This document shows, in pieces, positions 50,935 through 60,195 of a stretch of 64,000 bases of DNA. The stretch is from SKPT01 sp040905445 (GTDB lineage: Bacteria; Planctomycetota; Phycisphaerae; Phycisphaerales; Phycisphaeraceae). The notes beneath the pieces are model-generated. The model was not told where the DNA came from. It saw only the letters and a program-made list of their open reading frames with translations, and ran no database searches. Both the position numbers and the translations under genes were made by a program. Numbering within the stretch: position 1 is the stretch's first letter; the number at the start of each line of letters is the position of its first letter. The stretch lies in contig JBBDRN010000042.1 of NCBI GenBank assembly GCA_040905445.1, positions 1 to 64,000 of the forward strand, in the 5' to 3' direction.

Positions 50935-52556
50935 AGGCCCACCGGCTCATCGCCCGGGGCGACGATGCCGCGCCGGTGCAGCAGCGAGCCCTCCAGCCGG
51001 TACAGGTCGACCACCGCCTGGCGGAAGGCGACCACGGCCCGCACCTCCGCGATCTGGCTTTCGAGCAGGTCCCGCTGTGCCTGCGCCACCAGGAGCGCCG
51101 TGCTCGTGCCCACCTCGAACCGTTCGCGCTCCGCCCGTAGCGTCTGCTCGAAGAGCTCGCGCGTCGCCTGCGTCGCGTCGATCTGCTCGCCCGCCCGCTC
51201 CAGTTCCACCAGCGCCTGGCGGACGTCCAGCTCGACAAGCTCCGTGGCGTTGGCCACCGCCTCGCGGGCCTGACTGCGGGCGAATCGCGCCTGCCGGTAG
51301 GCCGCCCGCTCGCCGCGCCGGCCCAGCGCCTGCTCGAAGCGGAGCCCGACGGTCACGTCGTAGCCCGGGCCGTCCATCTCATGGAAGGTGTCGCCGAACG
51401 CGTCGGCGTAGCCGGTCTTGCCCAGGGTCAGGAACAGGTCCAGCCGGGGCAGCAGCCCCTCGCGTGTCTCCACGACGTCGAGGCGATCGCGCGCCAGCCG
51501 CAGCCGCGCCTCGTTGAGGTCCGCCCGCCACTGCCGCGCCAGCGCGGCATGCGCCTCGACCTCGTCGACGACGACCTCCGGCACCGTCGGCTCGTCGGCG
51601 AGCTCGATCGGCGTCGCCCATCCCGCCTCGCGCCCCACGCCCAGCAGCCGCAGCAGTCGCAGCCGCGTCTGGTCGCGTCGGCTGCGGGCGTCGATCAACT
51701 CCTCGCGCCGCAGCGCGACCTCTGCCCGGGCCGCGTACAGCTCCGTCTCGGGCACGAGCCCCACCTCGATGCGCTGCTGCGTCTGCTGGGCCTGCTGCCG
51801 GGCGACAGCCAACGACGCCTCGAAAATCTCGATCTCCCGCTGCGCGAGCGCATGGTCCCAGTAGGTCTGCTCGACCTGGGCGACGAGGGCCTCGGCGAAG
51901 CCGCGCAACTCGTATTGCGAGATCTCGGCGTCAAGGCGGGCCTGCTCGATGCCCGCGAGGTTGCCAAGCCGGCTGCGCCCCTGCAACAGCGCCTGCGTCA
52001 CGCCGACGCCCACCCGCGTGCCATGCTGCCGGGGCGTGCGGTCGGTGACCCGGGTGAAGTGTCCGAGCTCCAGGCCCACCTCCGTGCCCGTAAGCAGCCG
52101 CTGGCGCAGCCCGGCATCGAAGGTCACGCCCTCCTCGACCGACTCGAACGTCGTGCCCGGCAACGCCGGGTTGACGCGCTCGGCCCGCTCGCGCGTGTAG
52201 GCGAGCTCGGCGTCGATGAACGGGTCGTACAGCGCCCGCTCCAGCGCCTCGAACTCGCCGGCGATCAACGGCTGGTACTGCTGGACCGCCAGCTCCCGGT
52301 TGCGCGACAGCGCGAGCATCACCGCCTGCTCCAGCGACAGCGCCAGCGGCTCGCCCGCGGCCGGCAGCGCCACATGCAGCGGCGGCTCGGGCTCGATCGG
52401 CGTTGGCGATTCGACCGGCTCGTCCTCCGCACGCTCGGCGCGGTCGACCGCCTGCGCATACGCCTCGCGGTCGTACTGGTACAGCGCGTCCGGCGCGCAC
52501 GCCGCGACCAGGCAGAGCATCAACACGGTGACGAGAAGACCTGCACGCACGGGCAT
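50931..52556 (-). CDS. TolC-type outer-membrane efflux lipoprotein
   Basis: 541-residue protein. A lipoprotein signal peptide ends LCLVAAC with Cys20 as the lipidation site. The remainder has the two repeated helical halves of outer-membrane efflux proteins: ALSLEQAVMLALSRNRELAV and ARQWRADLNEARLRLARDRL are the paired starts. GGAG precedes the ATG at a good distance. The TolC family forms trimeric channels for type I secretion or tripartite efflux; no membrane-fusion protein or inner-membrane pump gene is near, so its partners are elsewhere. The stop codon lies in element C. Confidence 0.88.
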   Translation of the reverse strand: MPVRAGLLVTVLMLCLVAACAPDALYQYDREAYAQAVDRAERAEDEPVESPTPIEPEPPLHVALPAAGEPLALSLEQAVMLALSRNRELAVQQYQPLIAGEFEALERALYDPFIDAELAYTRERAERVNPALPGTTFESVEEGVTFDAGLRQRLLTGTEVGLELGHFTRVTDRTPRQHGTRVGVGVTQALLQGRSRLGNLAGIEQARLDAEISQYELRGFAEALVAQVEQTYWDHALAQREIEIFEASLAVARQQAQQTQQRIEVGLVPETELYAARAEVALRREELIDARSRRDQTRLRLLRLLGVGREAGWATPIELADEPTVPEVVVDEVEAHAALARQWRADLNEARLRLARDRLDVVETREGLLPRLDLFLTLGKTGYADAFGDTFHEMDGPGYDVTVGLRFEQALGRRGERAAYRQARFARSQAREAVANATELVELDVRQALVELERAGEQIDATQATRELFEQTLRAERERFEVGTSTALLVAQAQRDLLESQIAEVRAVVAFRQAVVDLYRLEGSLLHRRGIVAPGDEPVGL

Positions 52557-52721
52557 CGAACGCTCCAGCAACAAGAGGGTTGGCCGCACTTCCCCAGGCG
52601 GGCCCGACAGGATAATCCATTCACCGCCGAACCGCGCCATCATGCGGCCGGGACGTGTGGCCGCGCGGAGCGGGTCGGGTTGTGCGGGCGTGGATTGAAC
52701 CTGCTCCAGGCGTCGCGCGGG

Positions 52722-53657
52722 TCACTCCGCGGCGGAGCGTTCGCGCGGCTTGCCGGGCTGGACGACGTCCCATGCCAGGCCCATCAGGCTCATGGCGCGG
52801 ATCGTCAGGTAGGTGATGTCGATCTCATACCACTTCTGGCCGTGCGCTGCCGCGCGCTGGTGGGCGTGGTGGTTGTTGTGCCAGCCTTCGCCGAAGCCCA
52901 GCAGCGCGACCCACCAGAGGTTGGTCGACCGGTCGCCGGTTTCGAAGGTCTGGTAGCCCCAGGTGTGGGAGGCGGAGTTGACGAACCAGGTTGCGTGGTA
53001 GACGAGGACGGTGCGCAGGGCGACGCCCCAGATGACCCAGGACAGGCCGCTGGCGTTGAGCCCGAAGTAGCGGGCCAGTTCGCCGCCGGCGAGCAGCACC
53101 ACCGCGAGGATCGCCTGCGGCACCCAGAAATGGCGGTTGAGCCGGCGGATGAACGGGTCCCGAAGCAGGTCCTTCGCCGCCGCGGCCGCGTTCTGGCCCT
53201 CCGGCTCCTTGTGCATGCACCAGAAAATGTGCGACCAGGTGAAGCCGTGGTTCGGCGTGTGCGGGTCCAGGTCGCTGTCGGAGTGCTTGTGGTGGATGCG
53301 GTGCGTGCCGACCCACGTGGCCGGCCCCCCCTGCCAGGCGAGGCACCCGAAAGCGGTGAGCGTGTACTCCAACCACTTGGGCGTCTTGAAGCTGCGGTGC
53401 GTCAGCAGACGGTGGAACCCGAGCGTGACGCCCAGGCCGCCGCTGATCCAGTAAAGCACCAGGGCAACCGTCAGCGCGCTCCAGGAAAAGAACCAGGGTG
53501 CGGCGATGGCGGCAACATGGAGCCCGCCGATGCCGATGATGACCGGCCAATCGAGCTTGTGCCGCAGCCGGTGGATGCGGCCGGGCACTTTCGCGTCCTG
53601 CGGGCCGGCGTCCTGCGAGGCAGCGTCCTGTGGCGAAACGGCTTCCTGAGGCATCAT
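52722..53657 (-). CDS. Acyl-lipid/acyl-CoA delta-9-type fatty-acid desaturase
   Basis: 311-residue membrane di-iron desaturase. The three His boxes are HRLLTH, HRIHHKH and GEGWHNNHHAH, with four hydrophobic segments around them. HHKHSDSDLDPHTPNHGF and the C-terminal order match bacterial stearoyl-CoA/delta-9 desaturases. The ATG at 53657 has AGGA 5 nt upstream; the ATG at 53663 would have almost no spacing. The N-terminal 30 residues are Gln/Asp/Ala-rich. It would introduce a double bond to adjust membrane fluidity. Upstream 290 nt contain no gene. Confidence 0.88.
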   Translation of the reverse strand: MMPQEAVSPQDAASQDAGPQDAKVPGRIHRLRHKLDWPVIIGIGGLHVAAIAAPWFFSWSALTVALVLYWISGGLGVTLGFHRLLTHRSFKTPKWLEYTLTAFGCLAWQGGPATWVGTHRIHHKHSDSDLDPHTPNHGFTWSHIFWCMHKEPEGQNAAAAAKDLLRDPFIRRLNRHFWVPQAILAVVLLAGGELARYFGLNASGLSWVIWGVALRTVLVYHATWFVNSASHTWGYQTFETGDRSTNLWWVALLGFGEGWHNNHHAHQRAAAHGQKWYEIDITYLTIRAMSLMGLAWDVVQPGKPRERSAAE

Positions 53658-53951
53658 GGACATCCTAAAGTTGGCCCGCCGCCGTTTCCATCCGGCGGCT
53701 CCGGCGCCTGCTGGCCGGCCGGACCCCCATCGGGCACCGGGTACATCCCGGTGTCGGATCCGAAGGTGGACAAGGATGCCGATCCTTGAACGGGGGATTC
53801 CGGAGCGGAAGCCCACATCATAGGCGCACCCACCACCCCGTGCATGCGACACCCCCACCATACGCCCCGCCACACGCCCGCCACACCGCCCGTTCGCGGC
53901 ACGTTCGCACCGCAAAACATCGCTCACCAACCACAAATCAACAATCGGATG

Positions 53952-54443
53952 TCACCGCGGCTCCCGGTACACCTCATCATCGTCCGATGCACCGCCCGTC
54001 TCGATCATCGCCTGTCCCTTGGGCCAGAACGGCGTAAAGAGCATGAACGCCACCGCGGCAGGCAGCAGCCCCGGCAGCAGCGTCCCGCTCACGAGGCACC
54101 CGACCAGGGCCAGCAGGCCCCCGATCTCCACCGCCAGCCAGATCGTGAACTGGCCCTTGAGGTAGCTCCGCGGATCGACCGCCTGCCCGCGCCAATACGA
54201 CCGAAACAGGTAGTCGCGGAGCATGAACGCGGCCGGCAACGTCACCAGCATCCAGACCAGTGACACGACGAAGAACACCGCCGCAAGCTGCGGCCGCTGC
54301 TCGGCGCCGTCGTACGCCACCGTGCCGATCACGGCGAGGAACACGAAGAAGGGAACGAGCAGCAGCGTCAGCCACGCCATCCACGCCACGCGCAGCGCCC
54401 GTCCCGGCGTCAACGACTCGACCTGCCCATCTGCCATCGTCAT
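53952..54443 (-). CDS. Small integral membrane protein of unknown function
   Basis: 163-residue protein with four predicted membrane segments (around WLTLLLVPFFVFLAVIGT, LAAVFFVVSLVWMLVTLPA, FTIWLAVEIGGLLALVGC and GLLPAAVAFMLFTPF). No domain is recognised. GAGGAG lies at a good distance before the ATG at 54443; a second ATG is at 54437. It is divergent from the PpiC-like gene. The C-terminus DDDEVYREPR is acidic and cytoplasmic. No function is proposed. Confidence 0.65.
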   Translation of the reverse strand: MTMADGQVESLTPGRALRVAWMAWLTLLLVPFFVFLAVIGTVAYDGAEQRPQLAAVFFVVSLVWMLVTLPAAFMLRDYLFRSYWRGQAVDPRSYLKGQFTIWLAVEIGGLLALVGCLVSGTLLPGLLPAAVAFMLFTPFWPKGQAMIETGGASDDDEVYREPR

Positions 54444-54625
54444 CGCCCTGCTCCTCGTCAGCCCGCAGCCGCGCCTGCCCAACATTCTACGAGCGCCCCC
54501 CCTGCTCCGTGCCACCCGATTTGCGATCACAGTTGATGCGGCTTCCCCGCGGGGCCTGGGATCGACCCGGCAACCGATGCCGCGCTCCGTTGTCCCGCCC
54601 GAGGCGCGCTCATACACTGCCGTTC

Positions 54626-55717
54626 ATGCTGATCCGCGTCACCCCCGCCGTCTGCTTCGTTCTGGCCGGCCTGCTGCTCGCCCCCGCCATGCCCTCGCCC
54701 GCCCGCGCCGCCACGGCCCCCGCCGCGGAGGCCACCGGCGTTGACGCCGACACCGACCGGTACCAGCTCGACGCGATGGTCGGGCAGGTCAACGGCCGAC
54801 CGATCTTCGCGCGGCGGGTGCTGGGCCCGATCGAGGAGCAACTGGCGAGCCTCGGGCGTGGGCTGCCCGAGCCCGTCTTCCGCGAGGAGGTCGCGGGCCT
54901 GATCGCCGACCAGCTCGAACAGCTCGTCACGCACGCGCTGATCCTCGGCGAAGCGGAGCGGGATCTGAGCGATCGGGAGCGCCAGGGCGTAGCCCACATG
55001 GTGCATCAGCACGAGCGCGAGCTGATCCGCCGCCACGGTCGCGGCTCGCGCGCCGTCGCCGACACCGTGCTCCGGGACCGCACCGGTCGCAACCTGGACC
55101 AGTCGCTGCGCGACTTCCGCGAGCAGATCATCGTCGATCGGCATGTGCGGACGAACCTCTGGCCGCGCATCAATGTCACGCGGCGGCACATCGCACGTCA
55201 CTACGAGGAAAACCGCGAGACTTATCAGCCGCCGGCGGTGCGGACGCTGCGGCTTGTTGTCGTCGGCGATGCGACGGAGGCGTCAGCGGTGCGCGAGCGA
55301 ATCGACGCAGGGGAAACATTCGCCGACGTCGCCGCCGATGGCAGCCTCAACGCCTACCGCGCCCACGCCGGCGGGCGCATCGAGGTCAGGGGCGACCAGC
55401 CGCTGGCACACGACGCGCTCAACGCCGCGATGCGCGCCCTGGAGGTCGGCGAGCACGTCGGGCCCATCGAGGCGGGCGGGTCCTACTGGTTCGTCAGTCT
55501 GGAGAACATCGAGCAGGCCCCGGGCCGATCGCTGCGCGACGTGCAACTGGAAATCGCGGCGCGGCTGGAGCGTCAGCAGTTCGACCGGCTCTCGCGGCGC
55601 TACCGCGACGCCCTCTACGAGGCCGGCAGCTACAACTCGATCCCCGAGATGGCCCACGCCCTGCTGGAGATCGCCGTCGTTCGCCACGCGGCCGAGTCGC
55701 CACAGAGCCGCGGTTAG
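54626..55717 (+). CDS. Exported PpiC/SurA-like peptidyl-prolyl isomerase or chaperone
   Basis: 363-residue exported protein. A signal peptide ends near PARAATAP (about residue 28). MVGQVNGRPIFARRVLGPIEEQL is the SurA_N type start; helices follow, and a short region LRLVVVGDATEASAVRERID to IEVRGDQPL resembles a parvulin domain with weak conservation. The rest (RQQFDRLSRRYRDALYEAG) is helical. Probably a periplasmic chaperone for outer-membrane proteins; isomerase activity is uncertain because the parvulin core is divergent. The ATG gives the normal signal-peptide start. Confidence 0.75.
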   Translation: MLIRVTPAVCFVLAGLLLAPAMPSPARAATAPAAEATGVDADTDRYQLDAMVGQVNGRPIFARRVLGPIEEQLASLGRGLPEPVFREEVAGLIADQLEQLVTHALILGEAERDLSDRERQGVAHMVHQHERELIRRHGRGSRAVADTVLRDRTGRNLDQSLRDFREQIIVDRHVRTNLWPRINVTRRHIARHYEENRETYQPPAVRTLRLVVVGDATEASAVRERIDAGETFADVAADGSLNAYRAHAGGRIEVRGDQPLAHDALNAAMRALEVGEHVGPIEAGGSYWFVSLENIEQAPGRSLRDVQLEIAARLERQQFDRLSRRYRDALYEAGSYNSIPEMAHALLEIAVVRHAAESPQSRG

Positions 55718-55766
55718 CGGCCGCCGGAACGCCTCCCCTTCCCAGTTGCGATGAAGCTCTCTGGAA

Positions 55767-55864
55767 AACCGCGAGGCAGCGAAGAGGGCGGGGGACGCGA
55801 AGGTTTGGGGTTTGCGTCACTTCTGTTTCTTCGCGCCCTTCGCTGGCTTCGCCTCTTCGCGGTT
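55767..55864. repeat. Imperfect inverted repeat rich in GCGAAG
   Basis: AACCGCGA...CGCGAAG (55767-55802) is an imperfect reverse complement of CTTCGCG...TCGCGGTT (55829-55864), giving a long broken hairpin of GCGAAG words. It lies between the convergent PpiC-like and ACT genes, so it may terminate both. There are no T-runs on either side. Similar repeats elsewhere in the genome cannot be checked here. Confidence 0.5.
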
Positions 55865-55910
55865 CAACGATGAGTTCGTCGGATCCCAGGGGCATTCAGA
55901 GCTCCCAACT

Positions 55911-55952
55911 CCGAATTCTGAATTCTGAATTTTGAATTTTGAATTTTGAATT
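55911..55952. repeat. Six-copy 7-bp tandem repeat (YTGAATT)
   Basis: Six units of 7 nt: CCGAATT, CTGAATT, CTGAATT, TTGAATT, TTGAATT, TTGAATT. AT-rich in a GC-rich genome, 10 nt before the stop of the ACT gene. A second 7-bp-period tract is at 63484-63511. Confidence 0.8.
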
Positions 55953-55962
55953 CCCTGCCCCA

Positions 55963-56484
55963 CTACTCCGGCGTCGGCCGATTCGGCGTGCCCGGTGTGC
56001 CGCGCGACGCGTTGCCGCCGAGGTCGTTCTCGCCCAGCAGCGTGAAGTGCTTGCGCCGCAGGATGTGCCCCGACAGGAGGATGTCGTCGGTGTGCAGGGC
56101 GATGGTCGGCAGGCCCCGCGGGTGCACCAGCAGCGGGTAGCCGTAGTGGATGTTCACCTCCGCCACGAGCAGCGACTCGCAGATGCCCGCGAGCGTCCGC
56201 CCCTGGCCGAGCTCGACGACGAGCACCTCCGCCTCGGACGCGGGCAACTCGTGGCGGGCGAGCAGTCGGCGGGTGAGCTCGGCGCGGGAGGTGAGAATCC
56301 GCACGACGGCATGGTCGGTCGAGTCGACGACGCTCAGCCCCGCCAGCACGACCGTCTGGTTGTCGAAGACCTCGACGAGGTCGAGCAACTGGCCGACGCG
56401 GTTGGTCAGAAAGACGCTGAACTGCGTGTTGCGCGGCGGCTCGAAACCGAAAGTTGTCTGATCGCTGACGGGAGCCTGCGCCAT
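55963..56484 (-). CDS. Tandem ACT-domain protein
   Basis: 173-residue protein with two ACT-like halves: FSVFLTNRVGQLLDLVEVF to LVVELGQG and, less well kept, LAGICESLLVAEVNIHYGY to LLVHPRG. ACT tandems without a catalytic domain act as amino-acid-binding regulators. The ATG at 56484 is 7 nt from AGGA, better than the ATG at 56490. The C-terminus is disordered (GENDLGGNASRGTPGTPNRP). No operon partner is evident; regulatory role is inferred from the family. Confidence 0.8.
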   Translation of the reverse strand: MAQAPVSDQTTFGFEPPRNTQFSVFLTNRVGQLLDLVEVFDNQTVVLAGLSVVDSTDHAVVRILTSRAELTRRLLARHELPASEAEVLVVELGQGRTLAGICESLLVAEVNIHYGYPLLVHPRGLPTIALHTDDILLSGHILRRKHFTLLGENDLGGNASRGTPGTPNRPTPE

Positions 56485-56609
56485 GACCATATCCTAAACC
56501 GCTGACGCGCCACGGGTAAAGCCCGAGCATGGGAATCCGTTGCGCCGGCGGAAACCGCGGGCGTCGCCCGGAGGGCGATCGCTGACAGCCACGCCATCGG
56601 GTGCCGGTC

Positions 56610-57551
56610 TCAACCGGCCTTCGCGGCCGCCTTCTTCTTGCTCCAGCTCTCGCAGCCGCCCTCGCCGCTGGCGCGGACGCTGGGCTTGGCGATGTCCTCC
56701 GTCCCCGCGTAGGCGTACGGATCGCGCCCGGCGATCATCACGATGTCGCGGTAGTCCGCCTTCGCCACGCCGGTGCCTTCCTGGTGGCGCCACGGCAGCA
56801 GCGACTCAGCGCTCATGTAGTGATTCACCAGCACGCGCCGGTACCCGCCCGACGCGCGGTTGGGCAGCGAGCGGTGCAGCAGGTAGCCGTTGAAGAAGAC
56901 GATCGACCCGGCCTTGACCTCGACAGGGACGGCATCGTCGTCGGTGTAGGGAAACTCGTGCGACTCCAGCGCGCAGTCGAAACGCCGGTCCTCGTGGATG
57001 CGCTGGGGCCAGAGGATGCCGCGCGCGTGCGAGCCGGGGATCACCCAGAGGCAGCCGTTCTCGACGGTGGCGTCGTCGAGGGCGATCCACCCGCCAACGA
57101 GCGAGCGGTCGCGTGTGGGGATGTAGTCCTCGTCCTGGTGCCAGGCCTGCCCGGGCTTGCCGGCCGCCTTGATGAAGAGCATGGACTGCATGGCCTTGAC
57201 GTTGGGGCTGACGACGTTGGTCAGCGTCTCGACGATGCCCGGGTGGGCGAGCGCCCGGTGCATGACGGGCGAGATCTTGTGGGGGAAGTGGATGCACAGG
57301 TATTGCCGGAGGACGTCCTCGTCGCTCTGGCCGTCGTGAGGCCCGACCCAGCCGTTGTAGCTGCCGCGATCGCCGCGGCAGATGGCCAAGGCCTCGGCGT
57401 TGAGCTCGTCGATCTCGGCCCGCGTGACGGCGTCCTCGATGACGAGGAAGCCGTTGTCGACGTAGAACTGCTTTTCCGTCTCGCCGATGAACCCCGCCCC
57501 GGCCCCCGCCGCCACGTACCCCATCCGATGCCTGTCCTTCTGCCCGATCAT
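56610..57551 (-). CDS. Phytanoyl-CoA dioxygenase (PhyH) family Fe(II)/2-oxoglutarate enzyme
   Basis: 313-residue double-stranded beta-helix oxygenase. QAWHQDEDY gives the HxD iron ligands (His138, Asp140) and GYLLHRSLPNRA the distal His226 with a downstream Arg for 2-oxoglutarate. GCLWVIPGSHARG is typical of PhyH. AGGAG is 8 nt before the ATG at 57551. It lies just upstream of the GH130 gene in the minus-strand direction (reads leftward). PhyH enzymes hydroxylate many small molecules; the substrate is unknown here. Confidence 0.86.
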   Translation of the reverse strand: MIGQKDRHRMGYVAAGAGAGFIGETEKQFYVDNGFLVIEDAVTRAEIDELNAEALAICRGDRGSYNGWVGPHDGQSDEDVLRQYLCIHFPHKISPVMHRALAHPGIVETLTNVVSPNVKAMQSMLFIKAAGKPGQAWHQDEDYIPTRDRSLVGGWIALDDATVENGCLWVIPGSHARGILWPQRIHEDRRFDCALESHEFPYTDDDAVPVEVKAGSIVFFNGYLLHRSLPNRASGGYRRVLVNHYMSAESLLPWRHQEGTGVAKADYRDIVMIAGRDPYAYAGTEDIAKPSVRASGEGGCESWSKKKAAAKAG

Positions 57552-57696
57552 CGCTCAACTCCTGTGCGTGCAGCCAGAAAACTCCACCCCCAGCCTACCC
57601 GAGATGGGCCCAAAAGCCCATAGCACCCCCCGAAATGTGGCGGCCGGCGCGGGCCGGGGCGGGGGAGGCCCCTCCGCCCCCAGCGCCCGCCGGGCT

Positions 57697-57716
57697 GGTC
57701 CGCCCAGCGGACCCTA
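57697..57716. repeat. Palindromic element copy D, supplying the GH130 stop codon
   Basis: GGTCCGC-CCA-GCGGACC is a perfect 7-bp palindrome at 57697-57713, followed directly by CTA, the complement of the TAG stop of the GH130 gene (57714-57716). No distant second arm is seen. Member of the family listed for copy A. Confidence 0.65.
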
Positions 57717-58781
57717 CGTCACATCCATCATTGTCGCCATGATTCGCTCGCGGTCGAACACCGCCACGGCCACCGACTCGTCGGCGGCGCCATAGTAGAC
57801 CCAGAGCTCCTCGCCGCGCTCGACGAGCCCGGTGGGGAAGACGACCTCGTCAACGAAGCCGCGCCGCTCCCAGGACTGCGTCGGCCGCATGACCGGCTCG
57901 CGGGTCTGGGCGAGGACGCGACGGGGGTCGTCGAGCTCCAGCAGCAGGCCTCCCGCCGTGTAGACGCCCGGGCCGGGGTCGCCCTCGCGCCGCTCGCTGC
58001 CGTGGTAGAGCGTCAGCCACCCCTCGGGCGCGCGGATGGGCGGCGTGCCCCCGCCGATGCGGCTGCGCTCCCAGACGCGCGTCGCGCCGAGCAGGTGCTC
58101 GTGCCGGCCCCAGTGCAGCAGGTCCGGGCTGTGGGCGATCCACATCTCCGGCGCGCGGAACTGCATCGACGGGACGGGCCGATGCATCGCCACGTAGTCG
58201 CCGCGCACGCGCTCGGGGAAGAGCAGCACGTCCTTGTTCTCGGGCGGGAGGATGATGCCGTGGCGGCGGAAGGTGGTGAAGTTGCGGGTGGACATGAGGC
58301 AGGTCGCCAGGCCGTGTGGCGAGACGCCGACGTAGGTGATGTAGTAGGCGTCGCCGATCCGGGTGATGCGCGGGTCCTCAATGCCGTAGGCCTCGTAGGC
58401 AGTCGCGGGAAACACCGCCGCCCCCGGCACGGCATCGCTGACGGTGCTGCCGTCGCGCGAGCGCACGACCTTGAGGTGGGAGATGAAGCGGAGGCGCTCG
58501 AAGCCGGTGACACGGTCGCGGTAGACGCGCGGGTCGTCGAAGGTGAGGCCCCCGGCCGGGAGCCAGTCGATGGTCAGACCCGCGCCCGGGTCGTAGCGAG
58601 GCGAGGGGCGGGCGCCCTCGCGCTGCTCGATCGGCTGCTCGACGACGCGCACGAGCAGGATGGTCTCGTCGCCGAGCGTCGCCACGCCAGGGTTGAACAC
58701 GCCAACCACCCGCATTCGCGGGTCGCTGGCGGGCAGATCCTCGGGGCCGAGCATGCGCTGGCAGGACAACCGCTCGGGCAT
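57714..58781 (-). CDS. GH130-family beta-mannoside phosphorylase-like enzyme
   Basis: 355-residue five-bladed beta-propeller. VFNPGVATLGDE, RFISHLKVVRS, YGIEDPRIT with Asp136 as the probable proton donor, and a YYITYVGVS blade are GH130 signatures; YHGSERREGDPG and FVDEVVFPTGL complete the propeller. GH130 enzymes phosphorolyse or hydrolyse beta-mannosides, releasing mannose-1-phosphate where phosphate-binding residues are present. No signal peptide, so it acts in the cytoplasm. Whether it is a phosphorylase or hydrolase is not certain. The stop codon lies in element D. Confidence 0.87.
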   Translation of the reverse strand: MPERLSCQRMLGPEDLPASDPRMRVVGVFNPGVATLGDETILLVRVVEQPIEQREGARPSPRYDPGAGLTIDWLPAGGLTFDDPRVYRDRVTGFERLRFISHLKVVRSRDGSTVSDAVPGAAVFPATAYEAYGIEDPRITRIGDAYYITYVGVSPHGLATCLMSTRNFTTFRRHGIILPPENKDVLLFPERVRGDYVAMHRPVPSMQFRAPEMWIAHSPDLLHWGRHEHLLGATRVWERSRIGGGTPPIRAPEGWLTLYHGSERREGDPGPGVYTAGGLLLELDDPRRVLAQTREPVMRPTQSWERRGFVDEVVFPTGLVERGEELWVYYGAADESVAVAVFDRERIMATMMDVT

Positions 58782-58870
58782 GGGCGCGATCCTCCGTTCG
58801 AGGGATCATAGACACGCACGCCCCGCACCCGCCGTTCGTCCTCCGGACGACGCGGGCCGTGCATCGCCAC

Positions 58871-58936
58871 AGGGCCCGCTGTGCGGACCATGAACAACAG
58901 GCGGCGACCCCGCAAAAGGGGCCCCGGCGGTCCCTA
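58871..58936. repeat. Palindromic element copy E, supplying the dipeptidase stop codon
   Basis: AGGGCCCGC (58871-58879) pairs with GCGGTCCCT (58927-58935) with one mismatch; the left arm continues TGTGCGGACC as in copies A and C. The CTA at 58934-58936 is the complement of the TAG stop of the M19 gene. Member of the family listed for copy A. Confidence 0.6.
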
Positions 58937-60145
58937 CGCGTTGCCAAGCACCTCGCTGTAGAAGCGCAGCCAGTTGCCGTGGAAGAACCCGGCTACGTCG
59001 GCATCATCGAATCCCCGATCGCGCAGCATCGGCTCGAGGCGCGTCAGGTCCTCGTAGCGTTGCAGGTCGCCGGGGGTCGCCTCGGCGCCGAAGCCGCCGT
59101 CCAGATCCGTGCCCAGCGCCACGTGCTTCGCCGAGCCGGCGAGCTGGCAGACGTGATCGACATGCTCGACGACGTGCGCCAGGCGCACGTCGACCGGCCG
59201 ACCGCCGTCGCGCGCCAGCGGGCGGATCATCCCGGCGTACATCACCATGCCGATCACGCCGTCGCGCTCGACGATCAGCTTGATCTGCTCATCACTGAAC
59301 TGCCGCGGGTGCGGCACGAGGGCGCGGCAGTTGGTGTGGCTGGCGCAGACGCGCCCCGGCCAGGTGTCGATCACCTGGTAGAAGCTCGTGTCCGACAGGT
59401 GCGACAGGTCGATCGCCAGCGGCAGCTCGCGTGCCTCGCGCAGCAGCGCCACGCCCAACTCGGTGAGCGGCCCGTCCTGCTCGCGGCCAGTCGGGTCTGG
59501 CGAGGGTGTGCCCGCGGCGTAGCGGCTGTGGCCGTAGTGGGCGAGGGCGAGCGCCCGCAGCCCCGCGGCGTGCCAGGCATGCACCTGCGCCGGTTCCACG
59601 ATCGGGTCCGCCCCCTCCATCAGCAGGATGACGCCCGGCTCGGGGGCGGCACGGGTGGGCGGGCCACCCGTGGCACCGGTATTGGCAGGCAAGCCGCCGG
59701 TGGTGCCCGCTGAGCGGCCGGTCGCACCGCCCGGGCCGGCGACGTCGAGCGCGGGCTCGACGCGAGCGGCCTGTTCGAACTGACGGGCGAGCGCCCCGGC
59801 CGTGGTCATGATCCTGAGCTCCCCTTGCGCCTCGAGCAGCCGGTAGTAGGCGAGTTGGCCCTGCGCCGCGGCGTAGGCCATGCGGGCATCGGGATAATCG
59901 AGGTCCATCCGCCCGATCCGCCGCGCCGGGTCCACCCAGGGCTTGGCGCGGGCGATCAGCGTCGCCACGACCGCCGCGACGCCGCAGCGGCGCAGCTCCG
60001 GCAGGGTGACGGTCGCGATGCCCCGGTCGTCGGCGTTGGGCCGCGCCTCGCGCTTGCGCAGCGCCGGGATCGAAAGCGTCTGGTCGCGCTCGTACAACAG
60101 CGCGTTCATCGCCAGGTCGAGATGCCCGTCGAACAGCACAGCCAT
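58934..60145 (-). CDS. M19-family (renal-type) dipeptidase
   Basis: 403-residue metallopeptidase of the amidohydrolase-like barrel. FDGHLDL (His8, Asp10) supplies the first metal site, MEGADPI the bridging Glu and DLSHLSD further ligands; CASHTNCRALVPHPRQ and ALGTDLDGGFG are typical M19 segments. It contains a Gly/Thr-rich low-complexity insert at about residues 135-171 that is not usual for the family. The ATG at 60145 fits the normal start. It may cleave dipeptides or D-amino-acid-containing peptides. The stop codon lies in element E. Confidence 0.88.
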   Translation of the reverse strand: MAVLFDGHLDLAMNALLYERDQTLSIPALRKREARPNADDRGIATVTLPELRRCGVAAVVATLIARAKPWVDPARRIGRMDLDYPDARMAYAAAQGQLAYYRLLEAQGELRIMTTAGALARQFEQAARVEPALDVAGPGGATGRSAGTTGGLPANTGATGGPPTRAAPEPGVILLMEGADPIVEPAQVHAWHAAGLRALALAHYGHSRYAAGTPSPDPTGREQDGPLTELGVALLREARELPLAIDLSHLSDTSFYQVIDTWPGRVCASHTNCRALVPHPRQFSDEQIKLIVERDGVIGMVMYAGMIRPLARDGGRPVDVRLAHVVEHVDHVCQLAGSAKHVALGTDLDGGFGAEATPGDLQRYEDLTRLEPMLRDRGFDDADVAGFFHGNWLRFYSEVLGNA

Positions 60146-60195
60146 CGTCGCGGATTCTACACGGCAGGGCGCTCGCGTCGCTCCCCGGCGCGGAA

